DNA of 40,765 nucleotides. It comes from Candidatus Falkowbacteria bacterium RIFOXYD12_FULL_34_57. GTDB lineage: Bacteria; Patescibacteriota; Patescibacteriia; Patescibacteriales; UBA12075. The stretch covers positions 1 to 40,765 of the forward strand of contig MFGN01000026.1 in NCBI GenBank assembly GCA_001780285.1, given 5' to 3'. The translations under genes and the position numbers were made by a program. Below the pieces are notes generated by a model. The model searched no databases. It saw nothing but the letters and a program-made list of their open reading frames with translations, and was not told the DNA's origin. Shown piece by piece: positions 9,169 through 18,314 of the stretch; position 1 is the stretch's first letter; each line of letters starts with the position of its first letter.

Positions 9169-9978
9169 TTACTTATTAATCTTAACATTTATTTTTATTT
9201 TATCTTTATTTATATCTTCCCCTTCGTTCAAATCCTCTTCCTCTTCAAATTCTTCTTCATCCTCTTCCTCCTCAAATTCTTCTTCTACCTCTAATCCATC
9301 TTCTTGAATATCTTCATTTTTCCCCTCGACTATTTCTTCCAAATTCCCACCTTCTTCTCTTTTGGATATTTCCTGTGGAGTAGCAACCTCTGACTCGTCC
9401 ACATGAACTAAATTGCAATCAAGCTTTTGGTTCTCAACTCTTGCATCTTCTTCTAACATCCTGTCTACACTATCATCTTTAGATAATTTCTCATACTCAG
9501 GCAATTCACTCACATCGTTTATTCCCAAAAATCTAATAAAATCAAGAGTGACGCTATAATAATCTTCACTTTTCTTTTTGTCATACCTTACCTCTACCAG
9601 TCCTCGAAGCAACAAATTTCTTAAAATTAAAGAACAATTTACTCCGCGAATACGATCCAAATCTATTTTTGACACTGGAGAGCGATAAGCGATAATGGTA
9701 AGTGTCTCTAAGCTTGGTCTGGATAATTCTCCGGTAGTCTCATCTTTAATAAACTCTTGTATCAATTTAGTGTTTTCAGGAGAACTAACCATTTGATATT
9801 TAGCGGCATTTTTGATGATTTGTATTCCCTGGTTGCTCTTTTTATAATCTTCCACCAACTCATCACAAGCTTTTTTAATTTCTTTGCTTTCTTTTTTAAT
9901 CAAATCGGTTAACTTGTTTACTGACATCGGTTTAGCCGATATAAAAAGTAATGATTCAATTTTAGATTTAATATTCAT
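9169..9978 (-). CDS. scpB: Segregation and condensation protein B with acidic C-terminal tail (start trimmed)
   Basis: MNIKSKIESLLFISAKPMSVNKL...RPSLETLTIIAYRSPVSKIDLDRIRGVN is ScpB; the 36 aa upstream in the track derive from repeat DNA. Confidence 0.9.
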   Translation of the reverse strand: MNIKSKIESLLFISAKPMSVNKLTDLIKKESKEIKKACDELVEDYKKSNQGIQIIKNAAKYQMVSSPENTKLIQEFIKDETTGELSRPSLETLTIIAYRSPVSKIDLDRIRGVNCSLILRNLLLRGLVEVRYDKKKSEDYYSVTLDFIRFLGINDVSELPEYEKLSKDDSVDRMLEEDARVENQKLDCNLVHVDESEVATPQEISKREEGGNLEEIVEGKNEDIQEDGLEVEEEFEEEEDEEEFEEEEDLNEGEDINKDKIKINVKINK

Positions 9979-10012
9979 TATTTTAACACTTAATATTTTC
10001 TTTCTGCAACCC

Positions 10013-10810
10013 CTAAACTTTGTCCATTCTAGTGGGCAATGGTTCGGAATCCACAAGATTGATTGATGATGCGGGTTCTGAATCAAGTTCAGGATGACAC
10101 ATGGAATAATCCCATTTAGTAATAAATATTTCTGTAAACAATTCTTCTTGATGTAGTATTACCTCCCTCTGCCGCATCATTTCAAGTATTGCTAAAAAAC
10201 TTACTATTACTTCTGTTTTATTTTGAGCATTCTTTAAAATTTTATTAAAACTCATCCTCACTCTTTCTAAAATTTCTTTTTGGATTAATAAAATCTTATC
10301 TTCAATGTTTATCTTATGATCCAGCGTTTCTTCTTCAAGTTTTTCAGCCGGTTTAATTCTTAAAAGTAAATCTTTAAAAGTTTCTAAAATATCAGATATT
10401 TGCAATTTTTTTGGAGGAGAAAAAGAGTGGGTATTAGCAAGCGCCACCTTGCGATTAAATTCACGCGCAAACATAAATTTCTTTTTTCCAAGCATTTTTT
10501 CAATTTTTTTGGCAGCTTCCAAAAACTCTTTATACATCTTAAGCTGTTTTTCCAGATCCTCCAAATCTTCTTCTTCCTCGGCGTAAATATACGGGAGCAA
10601 CGCTTTTGATTTTATAAACAACAATTTAGCGGCAATCACCAAAAAATCTGCCATATTATCCGGACTAATATTGTTGTTATTTTTAATATATTCAATATAT
10701 TGATCAGCTATGCCTGCTAAATTGATTTCGGTGATATCCAGCTCTTCCTGTTCTATCATTTTTAGAAGCAAACTAAGCGGTCCTTCAAATTTTTCTATTT
10801 TAATTTTCAT
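10013..10810 (-). CDS. scpA: Segregation and condensation protein A with repeat-derived C-terminus
   Basis: EKFEGPLSLLLKMIEQEELDITEINLAGIADQYIEYI; C-terminus CHPELDSEPASSINLVDSEPLPTRMDKV is repeat-encoded. Confidence 0.92.
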   Translation of the reverse strand: MKIKIEKFEGPLSLLLKMIEQEELDITEINLAGIADQYIEYIKNNNNISPDNMADFLVIAAKLLFIKSKALLPYIYAEEEEDLEDLEKQLKMYKEFLEAAKKIEKMLGKKKFMFAREFNRKVALANTHSFSPPKKLQISDILETFKDLLLRIKPAEKLEEETLDHKINIEDKILLIQKEILERVRMSFNKILKNAQNKTEVIVSFLAILEMMRQREVILHQEELFTEIFITKWDYSMCHPELDSEPASSINLVDSEPLPTRMDKV

Positions 10811-10894
10811 GCTATTTTACAGCAAGTCGAAAGTCTGAAAAGTCCACAAAGTTAAAAGTATCTTGGACACCAACTTTTACTTGCTTAAAAAATT

Positions 10895-11536
10895 TTACTT
10901 TTTAACCATTCTTTTAGCTATTGACTTTCTTTCATTAAAACTACGGCGGGCGGGATTTACGGACTTTCGACTTTTGACCTGCTTCTTTGCGGTCTTGGTC
11001 TTTCTTGATTTCGGTTTAGTTACTGCTTGTTTCTTTATTTTTTTCTTAACTCCAAAACCACCAATCACCGGCTCTTCTATCTTAATAAAATCTTTAATAG
11101 CCATTTCTATGGAGTGATTGTTGCTACCAGATGCAAAAACCGCCTTTTTTAATTTTTCAAATCTTTTATCAATAATCATAGCCAACTTGTGCATCTTACC
11201 AAAAGCGGTTAAGGTATTCATCTTAATCTTCAGGGCATTATTCACCATTTTCTCTCCAGGAATCATAATTGTTTTTATATCTTTCTGGTGCTTTTTTCCG
11301 ATAACTTTCTTTAACTTTTCAAAATCGATATTATTATCAGCCGGCACCAAAACTAAATAATAATCCTTATCGGCTTTAATGAGTAGTGATTTAGCTATTT
11401 CATTTAACTTCTTTTTCATAGTGGCTGCTGCATCAATTGCCGTATAAACAGTTCTGTGTTCTAAAATATTATGACCCACTCCCACCTTTTCTAAATATTT
11501 AATTAATTTGTCAGAAATCTTTGTTTTTTTCCCCAT
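10895..11536 (-). CDS. YbaK/EbsC-family aminoacyl-tRNA deacylase-like protein with basic C-terminal tail (start trimmed)
   Basis: YLEKVGVGHNILEHRTVYTAIDAAATMKKKLNEIAKSLLIKAD...; tail KKIKKQAVTKPKSRKTKTAKKQVKSRKS.... Confidence 0.8.
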   Translation of the reverse strand: MGKKTKISDKLIKYLEKVGVGHNILEHRTVYTAIDAAATMKKKLNEIAKSLLIKADKDYYLVLVPADNNIDFEKLKKVIGKKHQKDIKTIMIPGEKMVNNALKIKMNTLTAFGKMHKLAMIIDKRFEKLKKAVFASGSNNHSIEMAIKDFIKIEEPVIGGFGVKKKIKKQAVTKPKSRKTKTAKKQVKSRKSVNPARRSFNERKSIAKRMVKK

Positions 11537-11645
11537 ATATTTTAACTTAAAAATAAAGAGAACTAAATATCCCCTTATACACATATTATACAGCAAATAT
11601 CCACAACAAACAAGAAAATTTAATTAAACGTTATTCTTGATAAAA

Positions 11646-11686
11646 ACAAAATTGACCGTTTTCTTAAACGGTCAATTTTTGTTTTC
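11646..11686. terminator. Bidirectional intrinsic terminator
   Basis: AAAACAAAATTGACCGTTTTCTTAAACGGTCAATTTTTGTTTT; long perfect stem with A/T tracts on both sides. Confidence 0.8.
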
Positions 11687-11944
11687 CCTAATGGTGTTAA
11701 TTTTGCAGTTAAAACACCACAATAAATTAATTTTGTTACCAAAATTAATTTATAAATAATGTTTTAATGTACTAAACAGTTATCCACACCATTATCTATC
11801 TACTTTAATTATATCAAAAATATATCCAAAATACCAGAAAAATGCAAATTTTTATATAATTTTTTGCTAATTTTAAATAAAAAATATATTTTAAAAATCT
11901 CTATAAATTTCACAAATAAATTCTGGATAAAGGAAAAAAGGGGG

Positions 11945-12547
11945 TTATTCTTTTATTCCATCCAGGTTCACATCATAAATCATTTTTTCCGATATCAATC
12001 CGTATTTTAATATCTCATCTTCAGAAAACCAAACCTTAATTTCTCGTTCAGCCTCATCTGTTTTATCGGAGCAATGTATCAAATTTCGCACTGCCCTACC
12101 ATCCATATTGGCTAAATCATAAGAATCAATAGTCAAATCCCCGCGCATAGTCCCTACATCAGAGGTTAATGGTTCGGTGCCTCCGACAATTTTCTTAATA
12201 ATCCCTACTGCTTGATTTCCCTCCCAAATCATCGGAATAATTGGCCCACAAGTCATAAAAGACACATTACCGCGCATGATATCCTTACCATATTCAATCG
12301 CCTCTTTTTCTATCGGCAATCCTTTTTCCTCTCTGTTTTTAACGGTAATCGCTCCTTTTTCTTTATACCAAGCTTCATCTTTATTATAATGCTTCCAACA
12401 CTGGTCTTCTGTAGCAAATATCATTTTCATGGCGGCTAATTTTAAACCGGTCCTTTCTATTCTTTTAATCATTTCTCCAATCAAAGACCTTTGTACTCCA
12501 TCCGGTTTAATAATCACGAACGATCTTTCTTTTTGTGTGTTTTTCAT
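11945..12547 (-). CDS. ndk: Nucleoside diphosphate kinase with insertions (start trimmed)
   Basis: ERSFVIIKPDGVQRSLIGEMIKRIERTGLKL, GTMRGDLTID, RNLIHCSDKTDEAEREIKVWF. Confidence 0.9.
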   Translation of the reverse strand: MKNTQKERSFVIIKPDGVQRSLIGEMIKRIERTGLKLAAMKMIFATEDQCWKHYNKDEAWYKEKGAITVKNREEKGLPIEKEAIEYGKDIMRGNVSFMTCGPIIPMIWEGNQAVGIIKKIVGGTEPLTSDVGTMRGDLTIDSYDLANMDGRAVRNLIHCSDKTDEAEREIKVWFSEDEILKYGLISEKMIYDVNLDGIKE

Positions 12548-12727
12548 ATTTTTTAAAAAATAATATACCCACAATATTTTACGGATATATCTATATTATT
12601 ATAAATTTTCTTTATTGTAATACTAATTATGCAATAAGTCAATATAAACAAAAAAATAGAATGATATTTAAATTAAAAATTAAGATACTAAAAATAATCA
12701 TTAAAAAATAATTAATTCCACAAGGGA

Positions 12728-12914
12728 AGGTGGCATGTTCATAATACCTTTTCTTTAGGCTGAACACAAAGGCGCTGAAGAAATGAAAGAAAAAATAAAT
12801 ACCTCTTTTAATTTTGGCGGAAGCAACCATCTAATCTTAAAAAAATTAGCAAAAGGTGAAATCTTAATTAATGAAGCTGTCTGTAATATACAAAATCCTA
12901 TAAACAAACAATAA
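12728..12914 (+). pseudogene. Possible remnant of a beta-ketoacyl-ACP synthase C-terminus
   Basis: Two short frames, GRWHVHNTFSLG then AEHKGAEEMKEKINTSFNFGGSNHLILKKLAKGEILINEAV; SFNFGGSNHLILKK resembles the ketosynthase motif NSFGFGGxNxxLVxK. Confidence 0.3.
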
Positions 12915-12929
12915 TATTTAAAATAATAA

Positions 12930-14363
12930 CTATTTTAATAAATAAATCACTATATCTCCAACATTGGTGCCGGTATTTTCCATATTAATAAGAGATTTCT
13001 TCAGTTTTTCAAAAAATCTATTGGTGTTATAGTTGTGTAAATACAAATCTATATCTAAATCTTTTTTCCGTGTTTCTGACATCGACTCATTATCAATCAA
13101 TGCGCCGGCTACCCCGGGGATAAAATCACTGCCGTCCGTGCTTGCCGCAAGCATTGCCCATTTTCTATTCTCCGGCATCGTGGCCATAGTGATAGCGGCA
13201 TAGTGCTGATTTCTGCCTCCCAGGCCATGATTCTCCGGCAGCTTAATAGTAGTTTCTCCTCCCACTATCACAATATCGTATCCTGAATATTTATTGTTTA
13301 AAACTTCATCCGCTCTTTCCTTGGCCGCCCAAGATGTATCTCCTTCTTGATTAAACGAAGCAATAATTGGATTTAAGCCCAGAGACTTAGCAATCTCTGC
13401 CATCTTTCCGAGTATAATACCATTGTCACCGATTATAAAATTATTTATATTCTTTAGCACCTTGGGGGTATCCGGTTCTTTACTTTTTGCCCCCCTGACC
13501 AAATATTCTTTTACGTTTTTAGGTAACTTATCATGTAAACCATACTTTTCAATAATTATTTCTACATCTTTAAAGGTGGTAGTATCCATTGCTGTCGGAC
13601 CGGAGGCTATGACACTAATATCATTATCAGACACATCGGAGATAATCAGGGAAATAATACGCGCCGGATAAAAATGCTGCGCTAGCTGTCCTCCTTTAAC
13701 CCTGGATAAATGTTTTCGCACAGTATTAACTTCTTTGATGTCGGCTCCTGAATCCAGCAATATTTCCGTTGTTTTCTGTTTATCGGATAAACTTATCTTT
13801 TCTACGGGCAAGGGCATGAGCGCTGAAGCTCCCCCGGAAATCAAACAAATAACCGTATCTTTCTTGTTTATTTTATATCTTTCCTTTAACTCCATCATCA
13901 TGTTGACCCCCCGCACTCCTTTATTATCCGGAATGGGATGACCGGCGCGGATAATTTTAATCTTTCTGGTTTTATATCGCCAATCACAATTCACGCCCAA
14001 GACAAAACATTTCAAAAAATTCCAAAATCGCTGAATATAATCTATTACTAATTGCATCCTACCATATTCTTTAGAAACCTCAATATCGTTAATAATTCCG
14101 GCTTCTATTTCTTTCTCGCCCAAAATATCCTCTAACGCTTCCGCCATTTTTCCTCCAGCTTTACCGCCGCCAACCACAAAAATCCGACCGCTAAATAAAT
14201 TAAAATGCTGATTGTGCACAGTTAGGGAATTTACTTTTTTATTGTACCGCACCTCTGACTTCATAATTTTAGCCGGATCTGCGGCCTTGATCCCGGCTAT
14301 AAAAATATCTAATATTTTTTTCCTGTCTTCTGTGCAAGCTAATTCTTGATAATTTTTTATCAT
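12930..14363 (-). CDS. Glycerate 2-kinase / MOFRL-family protein (DUF4147 + MOFRL)
   Basis: VVGGGKAGGKMAEALE, AGHPIPDNKGVRG, CLISGGASALMPLPVEKISLSDKQKTTEILLDSGADIKEVNTVRKHLSRVKGGQLA, DVSDNDISVIASGPT. Confidence 0.92.
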   Translation of the reverse strand: MIKNYQELACTEDRKKILDIFIAGIKAADPAKIMKSEVRYNKKVNSLTVHNQHFNLFSGRIFVVGGGKAGGKMAEALEDILGEKEIEAGIINDIEVSKEYGRMQLVIDYIQRFWNFLKCFVLGVNCDWRYKTRKIKIIRAGHPIPDNKGVRGVNMMMELKERYKINKKDTVICLISGGASALMPLPVEKISLSDKQKTTEILLDSGADIKEVNTVRKHLSRVKGGQLAQHFYPARIISLIISDVSDNDISVIASGPTAMDTTTFKDVEIIIEKYGLHDKLPKNVKEYLVRGAKSKEPDTPKVLKNINNFIIGDNGIILGKMAEIAKSLGLNPIIASFNQEGDTSWAAKERADEVLNNKYSGYDIVIVGGETTIKLPENHGLGGRNQHYAAITMATMPENRKWAMLAASTDGSDFIPGVAGALIDNESMSETRKKDLDIDLYLHNYNTNRFFEKLKKSLINMENTGTNVGDIVIYLLK

Positions 14364-14449
14364 ATATATGTTTAGTTAAAATTTATATCTATATTTTATC
14401 ACTAAAATTACTATAAAACAAATATAAAAAATATTTGACATCCTGTTTG

Positions 14450-14478
14450 TTGCCTTTTTATATCCGGAGTATTATAAT
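14450..14478 (+). promoter_or_regulatory. Candidate sigma70-type promoter
   Basis: TTGCCT - 17 nt - TATAAT upstream of the HD-domain gene. Confidence 0.5.
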
Positions 14479-14522
14479 AATGAAAAGTTCATTAACAACA
14501 ATATTGCAGTTTTGGAGGAAAA

Positions 14523-15332
14523 ATGGAAAAAGAAAAAATTACACCGGAAATAATAGAAGATCTTTTTAAAATTTTTACATCTACAAAATACGGGGAAAAA
14601 CTAGCACATAATATTAGATACGGAAGGTATAAGCCACAAAGCATGAGCAATGAAGAATGGCGCAACTTACTCGGAGATGATGTAAATAATCTTTATCATG
14701 CTTTAGTGGTTTATAATATCACCAAAGAATTTATATCTGAAAATAATCACCTCTACAATCAACAATTAAGCTATGATGAAAAAATGACCCTGCTTTTAGC
14801 GGCTATTATTCATGATTGGGGCGAGGCTGTTGTTGGAGATATTAGTCATGGATTAAAAACTGAAACAGATGAAAATAACGAGATTAAAGCGCTTCATAAA
14901 ATTGCTAAAGAAATAACCAAAAGTTATCGCGGTGGAATACTGACTGCCCAAGCCATAGAATCAATCAATGCCGTTGTTTTTGACACCAGCACTAAACTCG
15001 GTAATATTTTCAAGGCTATCGAACATATCGGATTTTTTAAAACAGCAATGAACGCTTGGGAACAAAGTAAAAAAATAAAAAAAATAGCGCCAAATTTGCA
15101 ATGGATTGTTATAAACACGCTTTATTATCTGCAACAAGATATAGAAACCAGTAAAAAATATGCCCCATTGTATAATATAATTATAAAAAATAAAAAAAAT
15201 ATAACCGATGCTTTCAATTCAATCCCTAAATCTGTATTTGACCAATATCCTTCCGAAGAAGAAAAACAAAAAAAATTAAAATTATACCAAGAAGCCAAAA
15301 AATACTGGCAAAAACATAAAAACAATTTTTAA
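14523..15332 (+). CDS. HD-domain hydrolase
   Basis: LLAAIIHDWGEAVVGDISHG; TTGGAGG-like ribosome binding site before the ATG. Confidence 0.75.
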   Translation: MEKEKITPEIIEDLFKIFTSTKYGEKLAHNIRYGRYKPQSMSNEEWRNLLGDDVNNLYHALVVYNITKEFISENNHLYNQQLSYDEKMTLLLAAIIHDWGEAVVGDISHGLKTETDENNEIKALHKIAKEITKSYRGGILTAQAIESINAVVFDTSTKLGNIFKAIEHIGFFKTAMNAWEQSKKIKKIAPNLQWIVINTLYYLQQDIETSKKYAPLYNIIIKNKKNITDAFNSIPKSVFDQYPSEEEKQKKLKLYQEAKKYWQKHKNNF

Positions 15333-15344
15333 TTGCCACAAAAA

Positions 15345-15377
15345 AATAACCGTTGTATAATAATAACAACGGTTTAT
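15345..15377 (+). terminator. Intrinsic terminator
   Basis: AACCGTTGTATAATAATAACAACGGTTTATTTATTT. Confidence 0.65.
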
Positions 15378-15502
15378 TTATTTAAAATGCCTTTGAGAGA
15401 ACAAATATCCCCTCTGTTACTACCACGACATTTCCCTCAAGGAAGGCGAAATTCACAGAACTTTAAACCTTATAGACTTTATAAACTTTTGACTAAATCA
15501 CT

Positions 15503-16045
15503 ATGAAACTCACTCTAATCCTCGGACCCATGAAAAGCGGAAAATCATTTGAACTGATCAACTATTTTGCGCCTCTGAAATATACGAAGCAGAATTTCGC
15601 CTTATTTCATCCCGCAAGCAATGTCCGCGACGAACAAATCAATTCCCGCAACGGAGTGTATATTGAATCCGTCAAGATACAGACCATCAAAAATCTGATT
15701 GATGGCGATTACAGCATTATCGGCATTGATGAAATCCATATGTTTCCGGAATCAGAAGCTGAATTCATAGAACAGCTTCTAAAAAAGGGAACGGAAATCA
15801 TAATTTCCGGCCTTGATATGGATCATGCCGGACGGCTTTTTCCTATTGTCCAAAAACTCATGGAAATGGGGCCAGCGGAAATTAAAATGAAAAAAGCGGT
15901 ATGCGAATTATGCCAGGATCACAACGCCACTTATACCCAGGTTCTATACAACAACGAACCGATAGCAAAAAATCTGCCGCCGTCTATTCCCGATGACGGA
16001 ACATTCACTTATAAACCAGTCTGCAGAAAATGTTTCATTAAATAA
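15503..16045 (+). CDS. tdk: Thymidine kinase
   Basis: LILGPMKSGKSFELI (P-loop), IIGIDEIHMFPE, IISGLDMDHAGRLFP, CELCQ...CRKCF. Confidence 0.92.
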   Translation: MKLTLILGPMKSGKSFELINYFAPLKYTKQNFALFHPASNVRDEQINSRNGVYIESVKIQTIKNLIDGDYSIIGIDEIHMFPESEAEFIEQLLKKGTEIIISGLDMDHAGRLFPIVQKLMEMGPAEIKMKKAVCELCQDHNATYTQVLYNNEPIAKNLPPSIPDDGTFTYKPVCRKCFIK

Positions 16046-16069
16046 ATTATCAATTTTAGATATCAAGAA

Positions 16070-16160
16070 AGGCCTGAAAGGCTTTTTGAAGTCTCCGCCT
16101 GAGGCGGACACAGCGCCTTTCCATGGCCGCCCCAGGCGGGGGCGTGGTGAATAATGGAAT
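16070..16160. repeat. Dispersed repeat copy B
   Basis: GGCCTGAAAGGCTTTTTGAAGTCTCCGCCTGAGGCGGACACAGCGCCTTTCCATGGCCGCCCCAGGCGGGGGCGTGGTGAATAATGGAATA. Confidence 0.9.
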
Positions 16161-16281
16161 ATCTAATATAAAACACTTTTACTCTTGATAAATAGTAAAA
16201 AATAATCCCCCTTCGGGAGATCCCCCACAAGATGAAGCCATATAACAGATATGGGATTAGGGGGAAAATTCCTATACGATA

Positions 16282-16315
16282 AAAAAGATCTAATTGCTAG
16301 ATCTTTTTTGTTTTT
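16282..16315. terminator. Intrinsic terminator
   Basis: AAAAAAGATCTAATTGCTAGATCTTTTTTG. Confidence 0.7.
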
Positions 16316-16732
16316 TTAGTCCTCCATTTGCAACACCTTAAAATGCAATCTCGTATAAAAGAAATATCCGACATTCATGACAACAAGAAGCAGCAGAAAC
16401 CACCATTTTAGCACAAAAATTGCAGAGAAAAAGAATATCAATCCTAATAAAAACGAGATGAAAAAATTCATAACAAGTAAAAAATCATGAAATTTATTAT
16501 TTTCTTGAGGACAAGAAACCCAATGGGTCTTTGTCTCTTTTAAGTTACAAATATCACAAAACATTAGTTGGCAGGCAAATAAAGATAAACCCAGAAAAAA
16601 ATCATAAAAAAACAAATGCTTTACGATTGTTTTTTCTCCATTTTCATAAGCATATTCTGCGCAAAATAAATCTTTTATTTTTTTTGCATCTTCAATAATC
16701 ACGCTCAACAACTTTTCTCCATAACTTCTCAT
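16316..16732 (-). CDS. Hypothetical membrane protein, 138 aa
   Basis: Hydrophobic segments; no recognised family. Confidence 0.6.
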   Translation of the reverse strand: MRSYGEKLLSVIIEDAKKIKDLFCAEYAYENGEKTIVKHLFFYDFFLGLSLFACQLMFCDICNLKETKTHWVSCPQENNKFHDFLLVMNFFISFLLGLIFFFSAIFVLKWWFLLLLVVMNVGYFFYTRLHFKVLQMED

Positions 16733-16858
16733 TTTTTCTCCTTATGTTTTAAGGGTTAATATAATATTAAAAAACATTATAGAATACTATAATGTTTTTA
16801 AAAAAAAGTCAAATGTAAATCCGGAAATTAAAATTTTAACTAATATCAATATAGTTAA

Positions 16859-18247
16859 TTAAAATTTTTCACGGAAATATTTATCCAATTCATCAACCTG
16901 CACCCGCTCCTGTGCCATAGTATCCCTGTCCCGAACGGTTACTGTGTTATCTTTTTCAATCGTATCAAAATCAATAGTTACGCAGAAAGGGGTGCCGATT
17001 TCATCCTGCCGGCGGTAGCGCTTACCTACGTTGCCGTTATCGTCAAACTCGCACATATAATCCATTTTTAAAAGATCATAAATCTCGCGAGCCTTTTCAA
17101 CTAATTCCGGCTTGTTTTTTAACAATGGAAAAACTGCAATTTTAACCGGCGCCAATTTGCGTGGGAATTTCATCACAATACGCTCTCCGTCTTCCATCTT
17201 TTCTTCGGTATATGCTTCACAAAGCGCCGCCAAAACCGTCCGGCCTACGCCGACTGAGGATTCAATAATGTGCGGCACATATTTTTCACTCGTTTTCGGA
17301 TCTATGTAATTTAATTCTTGTCCCGAGAACTTGCTATGCTGCGACAAATCATAATTTCCTCGAGCATGCACTCCTTCAAGCTCTTTGAATCCAAACGGAT
17401 AATTGTATTCTATGTCATAAGCCTCTTTTGCATAAAAAACCAGATTTTCATGCTTATGCCACTTAATATTTTCCTCTTTAAACCCGAGGTTAAGATAATA
17501 TTGCCATCGCGCCTGGCGCAACTTCTCATATTCCTCCATTTCGTTTTCGGGATGCGTAAAATACTGCATTTCCATCTGTTCAAATTCACGAGTGCGAAAA
17601 ACGAACTGTCTGGCAGTAATTTCATTTCTAAAAGCCTTGCCGATTTGGGCAATCCCGAATGGAACTTTGACGCGCGCGGAATCCAGAATATTCTTATAGT
17701 TTATATAAATCCCCTGGCAGGTCTCCCCTCTTAAATACGAAGGTTCTTTATCCCAATCGCCGGTAAAATTACCCAGATTTGATTTTACCAGCAAGTTGAA
17801 TTTTTTAGCATCGGAAAAATCTGATTTGCCGCAATTTGGACATTTAATCTTTTCTTTATGTTCCGTAAATATTTTATTAATCTCTTCTTCGCTCATTTTT
17901 TCATCCGCTGCCGCCCCGACATCTTCCAATAAATGATCAACCCGCAAGCGCGCATGGCAGTTTTTACACTCTGCCAACGGGTCGGAAAAGCCGCCTACGT
18001 GTCCGGAGGCCTCCCATACCCGCGGATGCATAAATATGGAAGAATCCAGCCCGACTATATCATCGCGCAGCTGCACCATCGCGCGCCACCATTCGCGCTT
18101 GACGGCGTTTTCCAGTTCCACGCCATAAGGGCCGTAATCATAAACCGCGGCAAAACCGCCGTAAATTTCCGATGAAGGGTAAATAAAACCGCGCCTCTTG
18201 CACAAAGAAACTATCTTTTGCATTAAATCGTTTTGTTCTTTTTTCAT
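16859..18247 (-). CDS. glyS: Glycyl-tRNA synthetase (dimeric alpha2 type)
   Basis: CKRRGFIYPSSEIYGGFAAVYDYGPYGVELENAVKREWW, ASGHVGGFSDPL, GIAQIGKAFRNEITARQFVFRTREFEQMEMQYF. Confidence 0.96.
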   Translation of the reverse strand: MKKEQNDLMQKIVSLCKRRGFIYPSSEIYGGFAAVYDYGPYGVELENAVKREWWRAMVQLRDDIVGLDSSIFMHPRVWEASGHVGGFSDPLAECKNCHARLRVDHLLEDVGAAADEKMSEEEINKIFTEHKEKIKCPNCGKSDFSDAKKFNLLVKSNLGNFTGDWDKEPSYLRGETCQGIYINYKNILDSARVKVPFGIAQIGKAFRNEITARQFVFRTREFEQMEMQYFTHPENEMEEYEKLRQARWQYYLNLGFKEENIKWHKHENLVFYAKEAYDIEYNYPFGFKELEGVHARGNYDLSQHSKFSGQELNYIDPKTSEKYVPHIIESSVGVGRTVLAALCEAYTEEKMEDGERIVMKFPRKLAPVKIAVFPLLKNKPELVEKAREIYDLLKMDYMCEFDDNGNVGKRYRRQDEIGTPFCVTIDFDTIEKDNTVTVRDRDTMAQERVQVDELDKYFREKF

Positions 18248-18314
18248 GTGTTTATATACAGATCTACACGAATTTAAAATAAATACCCATAGATCATGAA
18301 TTAATAATAAAAAA

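Noticed and set aside
9979-10086. N-terminal 36 aa of the tracked scpB ORF
   Set aside because: Encoded by the repeat and overlapping scpA; a normal ScpB start exists at 9978.
11780-11788. Replication origin based on TTATCCACA
   Set aside because: Only isolated DnaA boxes and no dnaA/dnaN nearby; kept as a weak observation, not called oriC.
12639-12830. 63-aa minus-strand ORF
   Set aside because: Low-complexity hydrophobic sequence opposite the possible ketosynthase remnant; no support.
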